A stretch of DNA of 17,762 nt from Baffinella frigidus (lineage: Eukaryota > Cryptophyceae > Cryptomonadales > Baffinellaceae). Positions within the stretch are counted from its first letter, which is position 1; each line of letters opens with the position of its first letter. Both the position numbers and the translations under genes were made by a program. The DNA is taken from NCBI GenBank assembly GCA_026770585.1, contig MU646836.1:258806-276567 (forward strand), written 5' to 3'. This document shows, one piece after another, positions 1 through 8,010 of this stretch. A model generated the notes under the pieces. It was given only the letters and a program-made list of their open reading frames with translations. It had not been told where the DNA came from and made no database searches.

Positions 1-130
1 ACCCTAAACCCTAAACCCTAAACCCTAAACCCTAAACCCTAAACCCTAAACCCTAAACCCTAAACCCTAAACCCTAAACCCTAAACCCTAAACCCCAAAC
101 CCTTAACCCAAAACCCAAAACCCTAAACCC
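1..130. repeat. Telomeric CCCTAAA array
   Basis: Thirteen perfect CCCTAAA heptamers occupy positions 2-92, followed by degenerate copies (CCCCAAA, CCCTTAA, CCCAAAA) up to about 130. This is the plant/algal-type telomere repeat, in the orientation expected at a left chromosome end. Perfect internal arrays of about 7-8 copies also exist in this window (7249-7302 and 9450-9497), so the array could instead be an interstitial intron array at a contig edge. Its greater length and terminal position favour a true telomere. Confidence 0.85.
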
Positions 131-140
131 ACGCGAGCAG

Positions 141-1008
141 ATGGAGGCGGCGCGCGCCTCGCAGGCGTTGCTCGAGGACCGTGTCTTGAAAGCCCACGTC
201 GAGGCTGACCAGGTCTGTGCTCCCTCCGTGCAGACAGCGTTGCTCCCTTGGCGCTGACAGCGTTGCTCCCTTGGTGTTGACAGCGTTGCCGCGTTGCCTC
301 GCCACAACGCTTCGGGCCCATCGCTCATGTTTCCCTGAGGATCGTGCGAGAGCACCCACCCGGGAGAACGCCCGACCTGACTCCCACATGAGCCTCTGCT
401 CTTTTGTGAGGGTGCCCCCGTGCCGAGGGGTCGGGCTGGCGCAGGGCCTCTCGCTGACGCGGGTGCAAGGCTGATGTGGGTGGGCGGTGCCCGGGGCATG
501 TATTCGGCAGGCGCGAAAAGAGCGAGGGGCGGAGCAGGCGGAGGTGCGGCGGACGCAGGTGGAGCAGGAGGGGCACGCGGTGCGCGGCAGGGAGGCAGCG
601 CGCCGCGTGCGCGAGCTCACCGAGGAGAACCACAAGCTCACGCGCGCCAACGCCGACCTCTCCGCGGAGGCCACGGCCATCCGCATCCGCGCGCCCCTCG
701 CCCCGTACACGCCTTCCGCCCCCGCGCCTTCGTACGACCCACCCCCTGCCGGCGGCGGAGCGTGGGCAGGGTTCGCGTCTCCGGGCGCGGGGGGGTGGCG
801 CGGCGCGGGGGAGCACGGGAGCAAGGCGTGGACCCCCACCGACAGGTTGCTCGCGCGCGCGGCTGGCGCCGTCGGGGCTGCGTCTCGCGCTTCGCCGCAG
901 GGAGGGGACGGAGGGGGGGGGCACGATGCTCTCATGGGGCTCATGCATAGGTTGTCGGAGGCACGGGAGAGGGCAGGTGGGGGGGGGGTAGGGCGCGGTG
1001 AGGTGTAA
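141..1008 (+). CDS. 3' part of a coiled-coil gene truncated at the telomere (two exons)
   Basis: Two exons join in phase 0: 141-212 (acceptor CGAGCAG, donor CAG|GTCTGT) and 511-1008 (acceptor TTCGGCAG, stop TAA at 1006-1008). The joined product has 189 residues. Its first ~70 residues are rich in Glu, Arg, Ala and Leu and look like a continuous coiled coil (for example LLEDRVLKAHVEA, then RVRELTEENHKLTRANADL). A Pro/Ser linker (YTPSAPAPSYDPPP) and a Gly/Ala-rich tail follow. The layout resembles the coiled coil plus YTPPPP linker of the multi-PAS gene at the right end of the window, and bases from 165 align with the exon starting at 17130. An alternative acceptor at 162-164 (CTCGCAG) keeps the same frame and matches that homology. 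No upstream exon is present because the telomeric array begins immediately upstream, so the gene is either broken or cut by the contig edge. No catalytic or PAS domain is visible. Function is unknown; a signalling-protein C-terminus is a guess. Confidence 0.5.
233..301. repeat. 23-bp tandem repeat x3 inside an intron
   Basis: The motif GACAGCGTTGCTCCCTTGG starts at 233, 256 and 279 with a period of exactly 23 bp; the third copy is degraded. It lies within the 213-510 intron of the telomere-proximal coiled-coil gene. The period is not a multiple of 3, which argues against coding. Confidence 0.8.
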
Positions 1009-1474
1009 GAGAGGTGGTTGGCGTGGTGGATACGCCGGGAATAATGTGGGGATTGATAAGTGAAGAAGGCTGGGCGAGTCCGTCACGACGACCGAGGTCG
1101 AGTTTCGAGTCGGCAACACCCTCACGTCCGTCAGATCAACAGTGCAGAGCTGCCCCCCCCGTCGGTAGGTATTGCAAACAGGCCAGCACCTTGATCAAGC
1201 AACCTCCGCGCAGCAGAGCGGCTCTGTGAAACACCCACACGATCCCACTAAGCAGCCACCGGACCTTGAGGTCCTTCAGGTTCCTCGAGCTCCCAACATA
1301 GGCGGACACCGGAACTGCTTCTGCAGAGAAGCCATGCTTCCGGTGCGTTACGAAGATTCGCAAATAACGTAACCAATATTGCACAGACCAATATTGACCA
1401 CACATCCGTGCAAGATTGGCGTATGGCACTGATAAGTGGCCACGGTGATCTTGCCTCCTGAAAGGAGCACCTTA
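1009..1474. other. Downstream/intergenic stretch, no gene recognised
   Basis: This follows the stop codon of the coiled-coil gene. Short open frames occur on both strands, but none shows a recognisable motif. The part around 1265-1340 is one copy of a dispersed repeat listed separately. A clear polyadenylation signal is not obvious. Confidence 0.5.
1265..1340. repeat. Dispersed repeat, copy 1 (partner at 2132-2205)
   Basis: This shares the near-identical core CCAACATAGGCGGACACCGG with 2132-2205, and similarity extends on both sides (a GGTCCTT(T/C)AGGT motif upstream, GCCATGCTTCC downstream). The copies are in direct orientation about 863 bp apart. Confidence 0.85.
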
Positions 1475-1580
1475 GAACAGCAGCGACTGCCGAAGCGACG
1501 GACGAGACACGCGTGTTTCTCTCCTTGCACCACCCGCACCACGTCGAGAGCAGCAACAAGAGGTTTTGCATGCTGTACGC
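1475..1580 (+). pseudogene. Relic of a PAS-gene exon
   Basis: Bases 1484-1578 align without gaps to the first 95 bases of the PAS-gene exon at 14178 (17 mismatches counted by eye, about 82% identity). The acceptor context also matches (GAACAGCAG|CGACTGCC here, GAACCGCAG|CGACTGCC there). The encoded peptide, including FLSLHHPHHVESSNKRF, keeps the N-terminal strand and Asn-containing helix start of the PAS domain. Similarity stops near 1578, before the GPxTD loop, and the sequence then runs into unrelated repeats. It is either a truncated duplicate or an isolated exon of a paralogue. The mismatches include synonymous and conservative changes, so it may have been under constraint for some time after duplication. 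Confidence 0.75.
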
Positions 1581-1603
1581 TGTACGGCAGGTCGCGCCCT
1601 CGC

Positions 1604-1650
1604 CGCAAGAGAGAGTGTATTGGTTACAAAAGAGAGAGTGTATTGATTAC
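1604..1650. repeat. 23-bp direct repeat x2
   Basis: The motif AGAGAGTGTATTG(G/A)TTACAA occurs twice with a 23-bp period, directly after the exon relic ends. The second copy runs into the GATTACAAGACCAGC motif that recurs at 1871. Confidence 0.75.
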
Positions 1651-2001
1651 AAGACCAGCCTACCACGTTCTAGACAACGGCGCGAACACCCCCTGCTTTG
1701 AAAAAGATAGAACGAGAGATTGGAGCAATTGGATTGGAGCTACTGAATTTTGAATGGACCTTGCACAGCACGAACGTTCCCATTTCAAGCATTTGGAGCA
1801 ATTGGGGGGCTTGGAACTTTAGTCAAGTGTGTAACAGTAAAACGACGACAATTTCCTCAGATAATTTAATGATTACAAGACCAGCATGACCACATTCAAA
1901 GATCCCCTGCGGGGTTTTTGATAGTAGTTCCTTCAATGTAATTGGAGGAATTGGAGCTTTTTTGAAGTATGTAACTGTTACACGACAGCACCTGCCTGAG
2001 A
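1645..2001. repeat. Diverged local direct repeats, AT-richer stretch
   Basis: GATTACAAGACCAGC is present at 1645-1659 and 1871-1885. A longer diverged pair, about 1793-1860 and 1941-2001, shares TTGGAG(C/G)AATTGG, AAGT(G/A)TGTAAC and an ACGAC(A/G) block in the same order. The stretch is more AT-rich than the exons, and no gene is recognised in it. Confidence 0.65.
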
Positions 2002-2131
2002 GGTGATGTGCCCCGCGCCAGCTGATGGAGCTTATAAATGGAGCTTATGGAGGAAACACAAGGTTCGATGCGTTGATAAACCGACGATGAATTCCACGGA
2101 AGGAGGCCGAGACGCGAGAGCTTTATCCTTT

Positions 2132-2205
2132 AGGTCCTTTAGGTTTTTCGAGCTCCCAACATAGGCGGACACCGGAAATTGTTCTGTAGAAAGGCCATGC
2201 TTCCT
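2132..2205. repeat. Dispersed repeat, copy 2 (partner at 1265-1340)
   Basis: This is the direct-orientation partner of 1265-1340. Just upstream is the doubled motif TCCTTTAGGTCCTTTAGG, which recurs in the foldback element at 11768-11846 and near 12143 and 12292. Confidence 0.85.
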
Positions 2206-2519
2206 TTCGGATCACATCAAGCCCCCCTTAACAGAAGATCGCGGCAGAACCGGCTAGAGGATATCCTCATCGGGCGTGTGAAGGTCCCAAGGAGGAACGA
2301 GCTCTCACACACACACACTCAGGACAAAACAAGTCGGCTGAAGGCCCATATGGTATCCCATCGTTAAGCTCGCTGGAGCTCTAACCACGGTTACCTCAGA
2401 TGTCAAACCAAACGCATGTAGAGGTTTCCCCCAATGTACGGAAGTCAGCGAGCGAGAGAGTGAGAGAGGTGGATGTGTAAGGGTTTCCCTTTGGTGGTGC
2501 TTTGGTGCTTTTATTTACG
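2206..2519. other. No gene recognised
   Basis: This contains a short (CA)n run near 2308 and pieces resembling 12245-12300 (the CTCACACACACAC context). Only short open frames without motifs are present. Confidence 0.5.
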
Positions 2520-2640
2520 CTCACATCGAAGGCCACAGCCCACCTCACTCTTGAGGAGTTGGGAGTCATCTACAGGTGAGCTCCCCGGTCCTATCCACTT
2601 GGACTGGACCGAGTCCCCTTTGCCCCCTTTTCGAGAAAAA
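2490..2640. repeat. Subtelomeric duplicated block, copy 1 (partner near 12350-12485)
   Basis: Bases 2520-2566 match 12381-12427 without a mismatch over 47 positions. The flanks are alignable but diverged, including GTGGTGCTTTGGTGCTTTT upstream and a GAGTCCCCTTT-like segment downstream. The copies are in direct orientation about 9.86 kb apart. Confidence 0.9.
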
Positions 2641-2764
2641 AAAAAAAAAGGCGTTAAGCCTGACACCAGTTTCTTATGTGGACACGCCCGAGGATTTGTC
2701 AGCTTTGTGCTCTAGGAGGTTGCCAGCGAAGCCAGAGGCTTCAGGTCGGGTCTGCCCGGAGTTA

Positions 2765-2960
2765 CTTGTAAAGTTTATAGTTTTATGAGCAATTTTAGGC
2801 AAGTATTTGAGGTCATAGTTGAGAGCGTATTTAAACGCATGCCTGTGAAGTTTTAGGATTTTGAGCGAGTTCAGGCGCATGCCTGTAGGGTTTAGAGGTT
2901 AGAGCGAATTTAGACGCATACCTGTAAAGTTTCAGAGTTTAGATCGATTTGGGCCCAAGG
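2765..2960. repeat. ~39-bp degenerate tandem repeat, about 5 units
   Basis: Units begin with GAGC(G/A) at 2786, 2823, 2863, 2902 and (GATCG) 2942, with spacings of 37-40 bp. Each holds a version of GCATGCCTGT(A/G)AAGTTT followed by TTTAG-like sequence. Confidence 0.75.
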
Positions 2961-3064
2961 GGTTAGTTAATTCCTTTAGGTGCTTTGGTGCTTTTATCCT
3001 TTAGAGGGGTTTTGCTTAAGTCACTTTCAGGGTGTAAGTTGACGGCGTTTGTAAAGCAGGTCGG

Positions 3065-3195
3065 AAGGGTTTGGGGAGCGAAGCCGCTAAACGTTTGGGG
3101 AGCGGGGATGAGGAGCCTGTTGGGGGAGGCTTAACGGGGCCCTTTGGGGGGGGCTTGGGGTATGAGAAGCCTTTTGGGGGAGGCTTGAGTGGTGA
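3065..3195. repeat. G-rich imperfect repeats
   Basis: Repeated forms of GAGAAGCC(T)TTTGGGGGAGGCTT and GTTTGGGGAGCG lie side by side. The G-runs of 4-8 on the plus strand could form G-quadruplexes. No coding signal is seen. Confidence 0.55.
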
Positions 3196-3540
3196 TTGGT
3201 GAGGTTCGTATTCAACCCCACGCCATGGGAGCGGCGCGAGGGGTCAGTAGGTACCACTCCCGAGAGGGAATTTGCACGGTGCTGAGTGGGTGCTCAGCGT
3301 GTGCTGAGCAACTGAAATCGACGGGGCTCGGCAATGGATTCACCAAGAGGGCAAGCGAGCTCTGTCTGCCACAAGTGGCAGAGTGGGAAGCTGGCGTGGG
3401 TGTTGTAAGTGCAGTCCTTCTGGGCTTGCCAGGGTAGGAGGGCATTCATGGTCGATAGATAGTGTTGTGGGGCAGTCGTGGCCCGGGATAGTGTTGTGGG
3501 GCAGTCATGGCCCATTGTTTCGGTGTCTTGGGGTGTCCCC
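3196..3540. other. No gene recognised
   Basis: Unique-looking sequence lies between the G-rich repeats and the minisatellites. Open frames exist on both strands but none has a motif. ATAGTGTTGTGGGGCAGTC is repeated at about 3458 and 3488, just before the minisatellite. Confidence 0.5.
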
Positions 3541-3692
3541 GTGCATGTTGGGTGCCCCCGTGCATGTTGGGTGCCCCCGTGCATGTTGGGTGCCCCCGTG
3601 CATGTTGGGTGCCCCCGTGCATGTTGGGTGCCCCCGTGCATGTTGGGTGCCCCCGTGCATGTTGGGTGCCCCCGTGCATGTTGGGTGCCCCC
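3541..3692. repeat. 19-bp minisatellite, 8 perfect copies
   Basis: The unit GTGCATGTTGGGTGCCCCC starts at 3541, 3560, 3579, 3598, 3617, 3636, 3655 and 3674. The copies are identical, which suggests recent expansion. Because 19 is not a multiple of 3 and the unit has no stop, it makes artificial open frames on both strands (repeating CWVP/MLGAP-type peptides). I do not call these genes. Confidence 0.97.
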
Positions 3693-3877
3693 GTCAGTTC
3701 ACGACACGCGTCAGTCCACCACATGTGTCAGCCCACCACAAGCGTCAGCCCACCACACGCGTCAGCACACCACACGAGTCAGCCCACCAATCGTGTCAGC
3801 TCACCAATCGCGTCAGTCCACCACACGCGTCAGCCCACCACACCCTTCAGCCCACCATCCGCGTCAGTCCAGACTCG
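3693..3877. repeat. 17-bp minisatellite, about 11 diverged copies
   Basis: The unit GTCAGCCCACCACACGC repeats every 17 bp from 3693 to about 3877 (starts at 3693, 3710, 3727 and so on to 3863), with 1-4 changes per copy. It abuts the 19-bp minisatellite with no gap. It is older or less homogenised than its neighbour. Confidence 0.95.
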
Positions 3878-4720
3878 AATCGCCCGTAACCGCGCGACCA
3901 GCGAGCGAGTTGTGGCGGGCGGCTGCACCTGCGGGGGGTTTCGCCGTTCGGTGTTCCGGCGTCCCCTGCGCGGCGCGGGCTGAACGCGCTGATCAGGTCC
4001 ACGTTATCCCCCCCCCCGCGCGGAGAGACCCGGGAGAAACCCGAGCGCGGCCACCCGTCAGAACAGAATTTCGATATGAGTTTCTGGCTCAGGCGGGCTG
4101 CAGTTGGGTCAGGAGCGCGCGGAGCAGGATGGCAGGGCGATGTGGGCAAACGTGAGCGGGAAGCGGGCAGTGAGCAAGGGATGCGCGCGGGCGGCACGGA
4201 GGCAGAGAGGGAAGGGGGGGCTCCGAAAGTCAAAGTGACCTTTCCCCCAGGTTACACAGTGGGGGGAGGGTGCGTGTGGGCGAACCCTAAGGTGTACGTT
4301 GTATGTTAGTGTGCAATTATCTGTGGAGACGGTCATCGGAACCTTGTCAAGTGAGGGATCAAGCCTGATACCTGCGATGTTTGACATCGTTGGGTTCAGC
4401 GATCCCAAACCCATGGTTTTGACCGTAATGGTCAAATCCAAAATTAGTCAACCGTTTTTTTACAAATTTTACAATACTTGTACACACCGATTTAGGGCTC
4501 AGCAGGGGGTCGCTGAAGAGGTGCCACCTCTGTTTGTTGCTCGAGAACGGCTGAAATCCGCGCTTTCAGTTTAGGCCGTCCCAGTCCTGCATGACATACC
4601 GCTTTTCTCACCATGCCATCACTGTACCTTTCTTGGTGTCTTGGTTTTACAATACACACACCCGTCAGGGTGTGGCCCTCCCTTTCCCCGACCTCACGGC
4701 AGTGTTCTAAACCCGCCTTC
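3878..4720. other. Unassigned region, GC-rich then AT-richer
   Basis: 3878-4250 is very GC-rich with open frames in several frames and no motif that I recognise. 4299-4574 is AT-richer and open on both strands (for example SVETVIGTLSSEGSSLIPAM on the plus strand). I found no domain, splice pair or homologous partner in the window to make either strand convincing. Confidence 0.4.
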
Positions 4721-4729
4721 TGGCCGCAG

Positions 4730-4826
4730 GCGCAGGATGTTCCAGCTTCTGGCGGACAAGTACCGGCAGGAGGTACAGCCCCACAGTCCCAGTGGGGGGG
4801 GGTTCTTTGATTTGAAACAAATTTAG
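4730..4826 (+). CDS. Possible short exon, function unknown
   Basis: A pyrimidine-rich tract with a CTAAAC branch-like motif ends in CTTCTGGCCGCAG at 4729, a good 3' splice site. The following frame reads RMFQLLADKYRQEVQPHSP and reaches TAG at 4824-4826. A donor-like GAG|GTACAG inside it (near 4774) would make it an internal exon instead. No family is recognised and no partner exon was found, so this is a weak call based on the acceptor and the amphipathic peptide alone. Confidence 0.25.
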
Positions 4827-4860
4827 CTGGTGGTCGGTCGGGCGGGGCCCAGAACGGCGG

Positions 4861-5245
4861 GATGCCAACGTGTCCAGCGGCCGATGCTTGGATGAAGCTA
4901 GTTGGAGCCGTGCTGGTGGCCATGCTGGTGATGGCGCAGGCGCAATCAGATTTCCCCAAGCATGTTTTTTGCCTGGGACCGCAGAGTCGGCTGTTTGCCT
5001 GCTGGTGCCTTTCCTGTGGAGTGGGTAGTGCAGATCCCCATGGGGAGAGGGGAGGAGCAGGAAGGGGTGATGCCAATGTGTCCAGCGGGCCAGGCTTTGA
5101 TGGAGATGGTCGGAGGCGGGCTGGACTATTGATGGCGCAGCTGCCAGCAGATTTCCGCCAGAATTCTTCTGTGGCTGGGACAGCAGAGTCGGCTGGCTGC
5201 TAGTGCCTTTCCTTTTGGGTGGATATGGCACGGAGCTGTCGCCGC
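4861..5245. repeat. Diverged tandem duplication, unit about 205 bp
   Basis: Unit 1 starts near 4861 and unit 2 near 5069. Both begin with GATGCCAA(C/T)GTGTCCAGCG, then share ATGGCGCAG, CAGATTTCC, GGGAC(C/A)GCAGAGTCGGCTG and GTGCCTTTCCT in the same order. Internal offsets vary (201-208 bp), so indels shift frames between units. The minus strand stays open across both, but the peptides drift out of register, so I read it as non-coding. Confidence 0.75.
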
Positions 5246-5659
5246 CGAGTGATTTTCTGCACGGAGACCAGATTTTGCCTGCACCCGGAGGCAGCTGCGA
5301 CGAGTATCTGAATTGTGGCGTGCTGGGCTGCTGGGAACCTGGGCTCTGCCATGGAGATTGCATTGCCGCCGTGCAGACAGGGCTGAGGGTCCCCTCCCCC
5401 ATCTGTGGGGGAGAGGTTGCTTCCGATCATGTGCACTGGTGCTGCGCGGGTTTTCGGTCGCGCACGTTGCGTTCTCGAGCACGGTGGTGGCTGGTGCTGG
5501 TTGGTACAGCTGTAAGCCAGCCCTTGCTGTCTTGCTGTCCTCCGGGCTGCCTGCCATGATGGTATGAGCTGGTAGCCTTCCAATGATGGTGAGATGGTAT
5601 GGGCTGGTGCGGTCTGCCTCGGGCATGTTGCTGTGGGCCACCCTGCCCATGAATTTCAG
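5246..5659. other. No gene confidently recognised
   Basis: Open frames on both strands lack motifs. GATGGTATGAGCTGGT near 5558 and GATGGTATGGGCTGGT near 5591 form a short direct repeat. This could be an intron of the candidate gene whose exons I place at 5660 and 6029. Confidence 0.35.
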
Positions 5660-6166
5660 AGGCTCAAGTCGAGTGGCGCGAATCGAGCGCTCCTGGGAAA
5701 CTTGGCGAGAACCTTGCACGTTGCCAGAAGAACCGCTCGAACGTTGGCGCAGTGAGAAGGCACGTCTTGAGTTGCTGGCACCGGCCCAACGTGTTGCCCC
5801 GAGTGATGAGCGTGGCCGGATGGTGGGTGTGTGGCACGCAACCCTAAACCCTAAACCCTAAACCATAAACCATAAACCATAAACCATAAACCATGAACCG
5901 TAAACCATAAACCATAAACCCTACACCCTACACTCTAAACCCTCAACCCTAAACACTCAACCCTAAACCCTAAACCCCTAACCCTTAACCCCAAACCCTA
6001 AACACCAAACCCTAAACCCTAAACTTAGGCGCAAGGGAACGACATCTCGTCGCAGCTGCGGTACGCGGCACTGCACGACTGCGAGACCCGCTGGCGCACG
6101 TGCAAGGCCGCCAAGAAGGGCCCCAAGAAGGGCAACGACAAGTGGGGCTTTCCCAGGAGCGAGTAA
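5660..6166 (+). CDS. Candidate two-exon 3' gene end with a telomere-like intron
   Basis: The terminal exon 6029-6166 follows the acceptor AACTTAG and encodes 45 residues ending in TAA; it is Lys-rich near its end (CKAAKKGPKKGNDKWGF). A possible preceding exon is 5660-5822: acceptor CATGAATTTCAG, donor ATG|GTGGGT, phase 0 on both sides of the intron, with charged peptide such as PEEPLERWRSEKARLELL. The intron between them (5823-6028) is almost entirely CCCTAAA and CCATAAA heptamers, as in the multi-PAS gene. The terminal exon is more convincing than the upstream one. No domain is recognised in either; the 5' end was not found. Confidence 0.35.
5841..6026. repeat. Telomere-like array with CCATAAA variant block
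   Basis: CCCTAAA copies flank a run of CCATAAA/CCATGAA copies at about 5862-5922, after which CCCTAAA-type repeats continue to within two bases of the putative acceptor at 6028. A similar CCATAAA cluster recurs at 7428-7515. Confidence 0.9.
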
Positions 6167-6980
6167 CCAGGGGTGAGTGGGGGGGGGGCTAGTTTCGCTC
6201 ATGTGAGGAGCGGAATCGGCGAGAGGGTGGGGAGGGGAAGCAGCGCTGGTCCCGCACATGGGAAGGGTTGCGGCAGAGTGCATGGATTAAACACAGGCTT
6301 TGTAAGACAGCGCCCCTCAGATGCAGCGCCCTGCCTTCCTGCTGCCCCCCTTCGCCAAGCGCCCCTTGACAGCAGTCTTGCCACGCGTGACGCGTGTGCA
6401 TGCATGCATGGAGTCTACTGACGCGCGCATGTGCAGCCGCTTCCGAGCGAGGACGGCACACAATTTTAAAGGGTTTAAAAAACTTGCTCCTGAATCGTGA
6501 AGGAAGTGGACTTGAAAAGTTATTTTAAAATGAGAATGCCGGAGCAAGATTTTCGGCTCTGGCTTTCATTCTTGTGCTGTGTCGGCTCGACAGCGGCGGT
6601 GTGAGCGGTGTCAAGGCGCGGGTGGCAGTGAGGAGCTTGCCAACTGCGGGGCCCATGCGCGCCACGTGTGGTCGTGGCTCGCAGTCACCAGCTGCGGCGC
6701 GTCCGGCACGTTCCGTGCTGGGAGCCACGAAACGTCCAACACCTGCCGCCCCCCTGCCGCCAGCTCTTCGCGCATTCACCTTGCTCGCCGCACACGCACG
6801 CTCGCCACTCGCGTGTCCTGCTACATGGCCGGTCTCAACGCCACAGACCTTAGATGCCCTTAGAGCCTGGATACCCACAGACGGGGGCCCCGGGATGGTT
6901 GCCTTGAAGGGGAGGTCCACGCGCGGAGACGGGGCAGAGGACGGGGTTCGATCATGCGTGAACAATGAGAGAGAGGGTGT
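6167..6980. other. Unassigned region
   Basis: 6167-6560 probably starts as the 3' flank of the candidate gene ending at 6166; it holds a GCATGCATGCATGG run near 6398 and an AT-rich segment at 6460-6550. 6574-6960 is GC-rich and open in several plus-strand frames. One frame has a Cys pattern beginning RCERCQGAGGSEELANC at about 6597, but no family match is evident and no splice pair was found. Confidence 0.4.
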
Positions 6981-7004
6981 GAGGCACTCGAGCGCGAGTG
7001 CCTC
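6981..7004. other. Perfect 10-bp hairpin
   Basis: GAGGCACTCG (6981-6990) and CGAGTGCCTC (6995-7004) are exact reverse complements separated by AGCG. A donor-like GTAAGG follows at 7006, and telomere-like repeats begin about 25 bp further on. Confidence 0.85.
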
Positions 7005-7029
7005 AGTAAGGCACTTCAGTGCGACCGCA

Positions 7030-7515
7030 ACCCTGCGCCCTAAACCCGAAACACTGAAGCTTGAACCCTGAACCCTGACCCCTAAACCCTAAACCTTGAA
7101 ATCCTAAACCCTAAAACCTGAAGCCTGAACCCTAAACCCTGAACCCGGAACCCTAAACCCTGAATCCTAAACCCTGAACCCTGAACCCTGAACCCTGAAC
7201 CCTGAACCCTGCACCCTGAACCCTAAACCCTAAATCCAAAACCCTACACCCTAAACCCTAAACCCTAAACCCTAAACCCTAAACCCTAAACCCTAAACCC
7301 TTACCCAAAACCCTCAATCCTCAACCCAAAACCAAAACCCTAAACCAAAACCCTAAACCCTCAACTCTAACTCCCAAACCCTCAACCATGAACCCCAAAC
7401 TCTTAACCCGAACCCTCAAACCCAAGCCATAAACCATGAACCATAAACCATACACCATAAACCATAAACCAAAAACCATACAAATGTAGACCATACATGT
7501 AGACCATAGACCATA
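7030..7515. repeat. Degenerate telomere-like array, C-rich on plus strand
   Basis: Heptamers CCCTAAA, CCCTGAA, CCCTCAA and others run for about 480 bp. A stretch of perfect CCCTAAA lies at about 7249-7302, and a CCATAAA cluster at 7428-7515. No exon is recognised on either side with certainty. Confidence 0.92.
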
Positions 7516-7920
7516 AATCGAGTCGAGGGTCTGGTAGTGCGTGGTTGAGTTGGTATTAGGGAGGGGGGGGAACCGTCTGGGTGTGACCCTGGAGCACTGC
7601 CTCGAGAGTGGACCCGGCGCTGGTGACTCGCCAAACGCGCGCCTGCTCTCCCGTTGGGGAGTGTCCCTTGCAGACAACGCTTGCAGACAACGCGCCCCCT
7701 GCAACAGACACCCTGCGCGCTTACCGTGGCACTACCACGCTTGCAAGACGACTCGCGAACTTGCCCATATCACGCCTCCACACGCGCACGTCCCCCGCGC
7801 GCTCCACACCGCACCATCCACCCCAGCAAACGACACAGCACACACCATCCACCAAGAGAAAGGGGGGTCTGGAATGGATAAGGCTAATCTGCGCCAAAGT
7901 ATTAATTAATTGCTTTTGGG
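7516..7920. other. No gene recognised
   Basis: This is a GC-rich region with overlapping plus-strand open frames of up to about 120 codons and no motif. It includes a perfect 13-bp tandem duplication, TTGCAGACAACGC, at 7668-7680 and 7681-7693. Confidence 0.45.
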
Positions 7921-7988
7921 CAACGAAATTTACTCGACGATTGGGTCATACCAGTGATAGTAAAGCATCTGTGTGGTAAATTTCGTTG
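7921..7988. repeat. Inverted repeat, possible MITE-like element
   Basis: CAACGAAATTTAC (7921-7933) and GTAAATTTCGTTG (7976-7988) are exact 13-bp inverted repeats around a 42-bp spacer. The element lies just beyond the donor end of a WD40 exon on the minus strand and is AT-richer than its surroundings. No obvious target-site duplication was found. Confidence 0.75.
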
Positions 7989-8010
7989 TGTTAGATAAAG
8001 GCAGGCGTAC

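Noticed and set aside
325-1125. A 266-codon minus-strand open frame across the left-end gene
   Set aside because: It overlaps the coiled-coil exons antisense, has no motif, and long antisense frames are common in such GC-rich DNA.
3541-3877. CRISPR-like array
   Set aside because: The repeats are contiguous with no unique spacers, and the DNA is eukaryotic.
3383-4155. Plus- and minus-strand frames with repeated CWVP/MLGAP or MHGGTQ peptides
   Set aside because: They are by-products of the 19-bp minisatellite, whose unit lacks stops in every frame.
4862-5203. Secreted protein with a signal-peptide-like start (MKLVGAVLVAMLVMAQAQ)
   Set aside because: The frame lies in a diverged tandem duplication whose second unit hits a stop and changes frame, so the peptide is not conserved between units.
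6940-6960. tRNA gene suggested by a GGTTCGA box B-like motif
   Set aside because: No matching A box or cloverleaf could be drawn around it.
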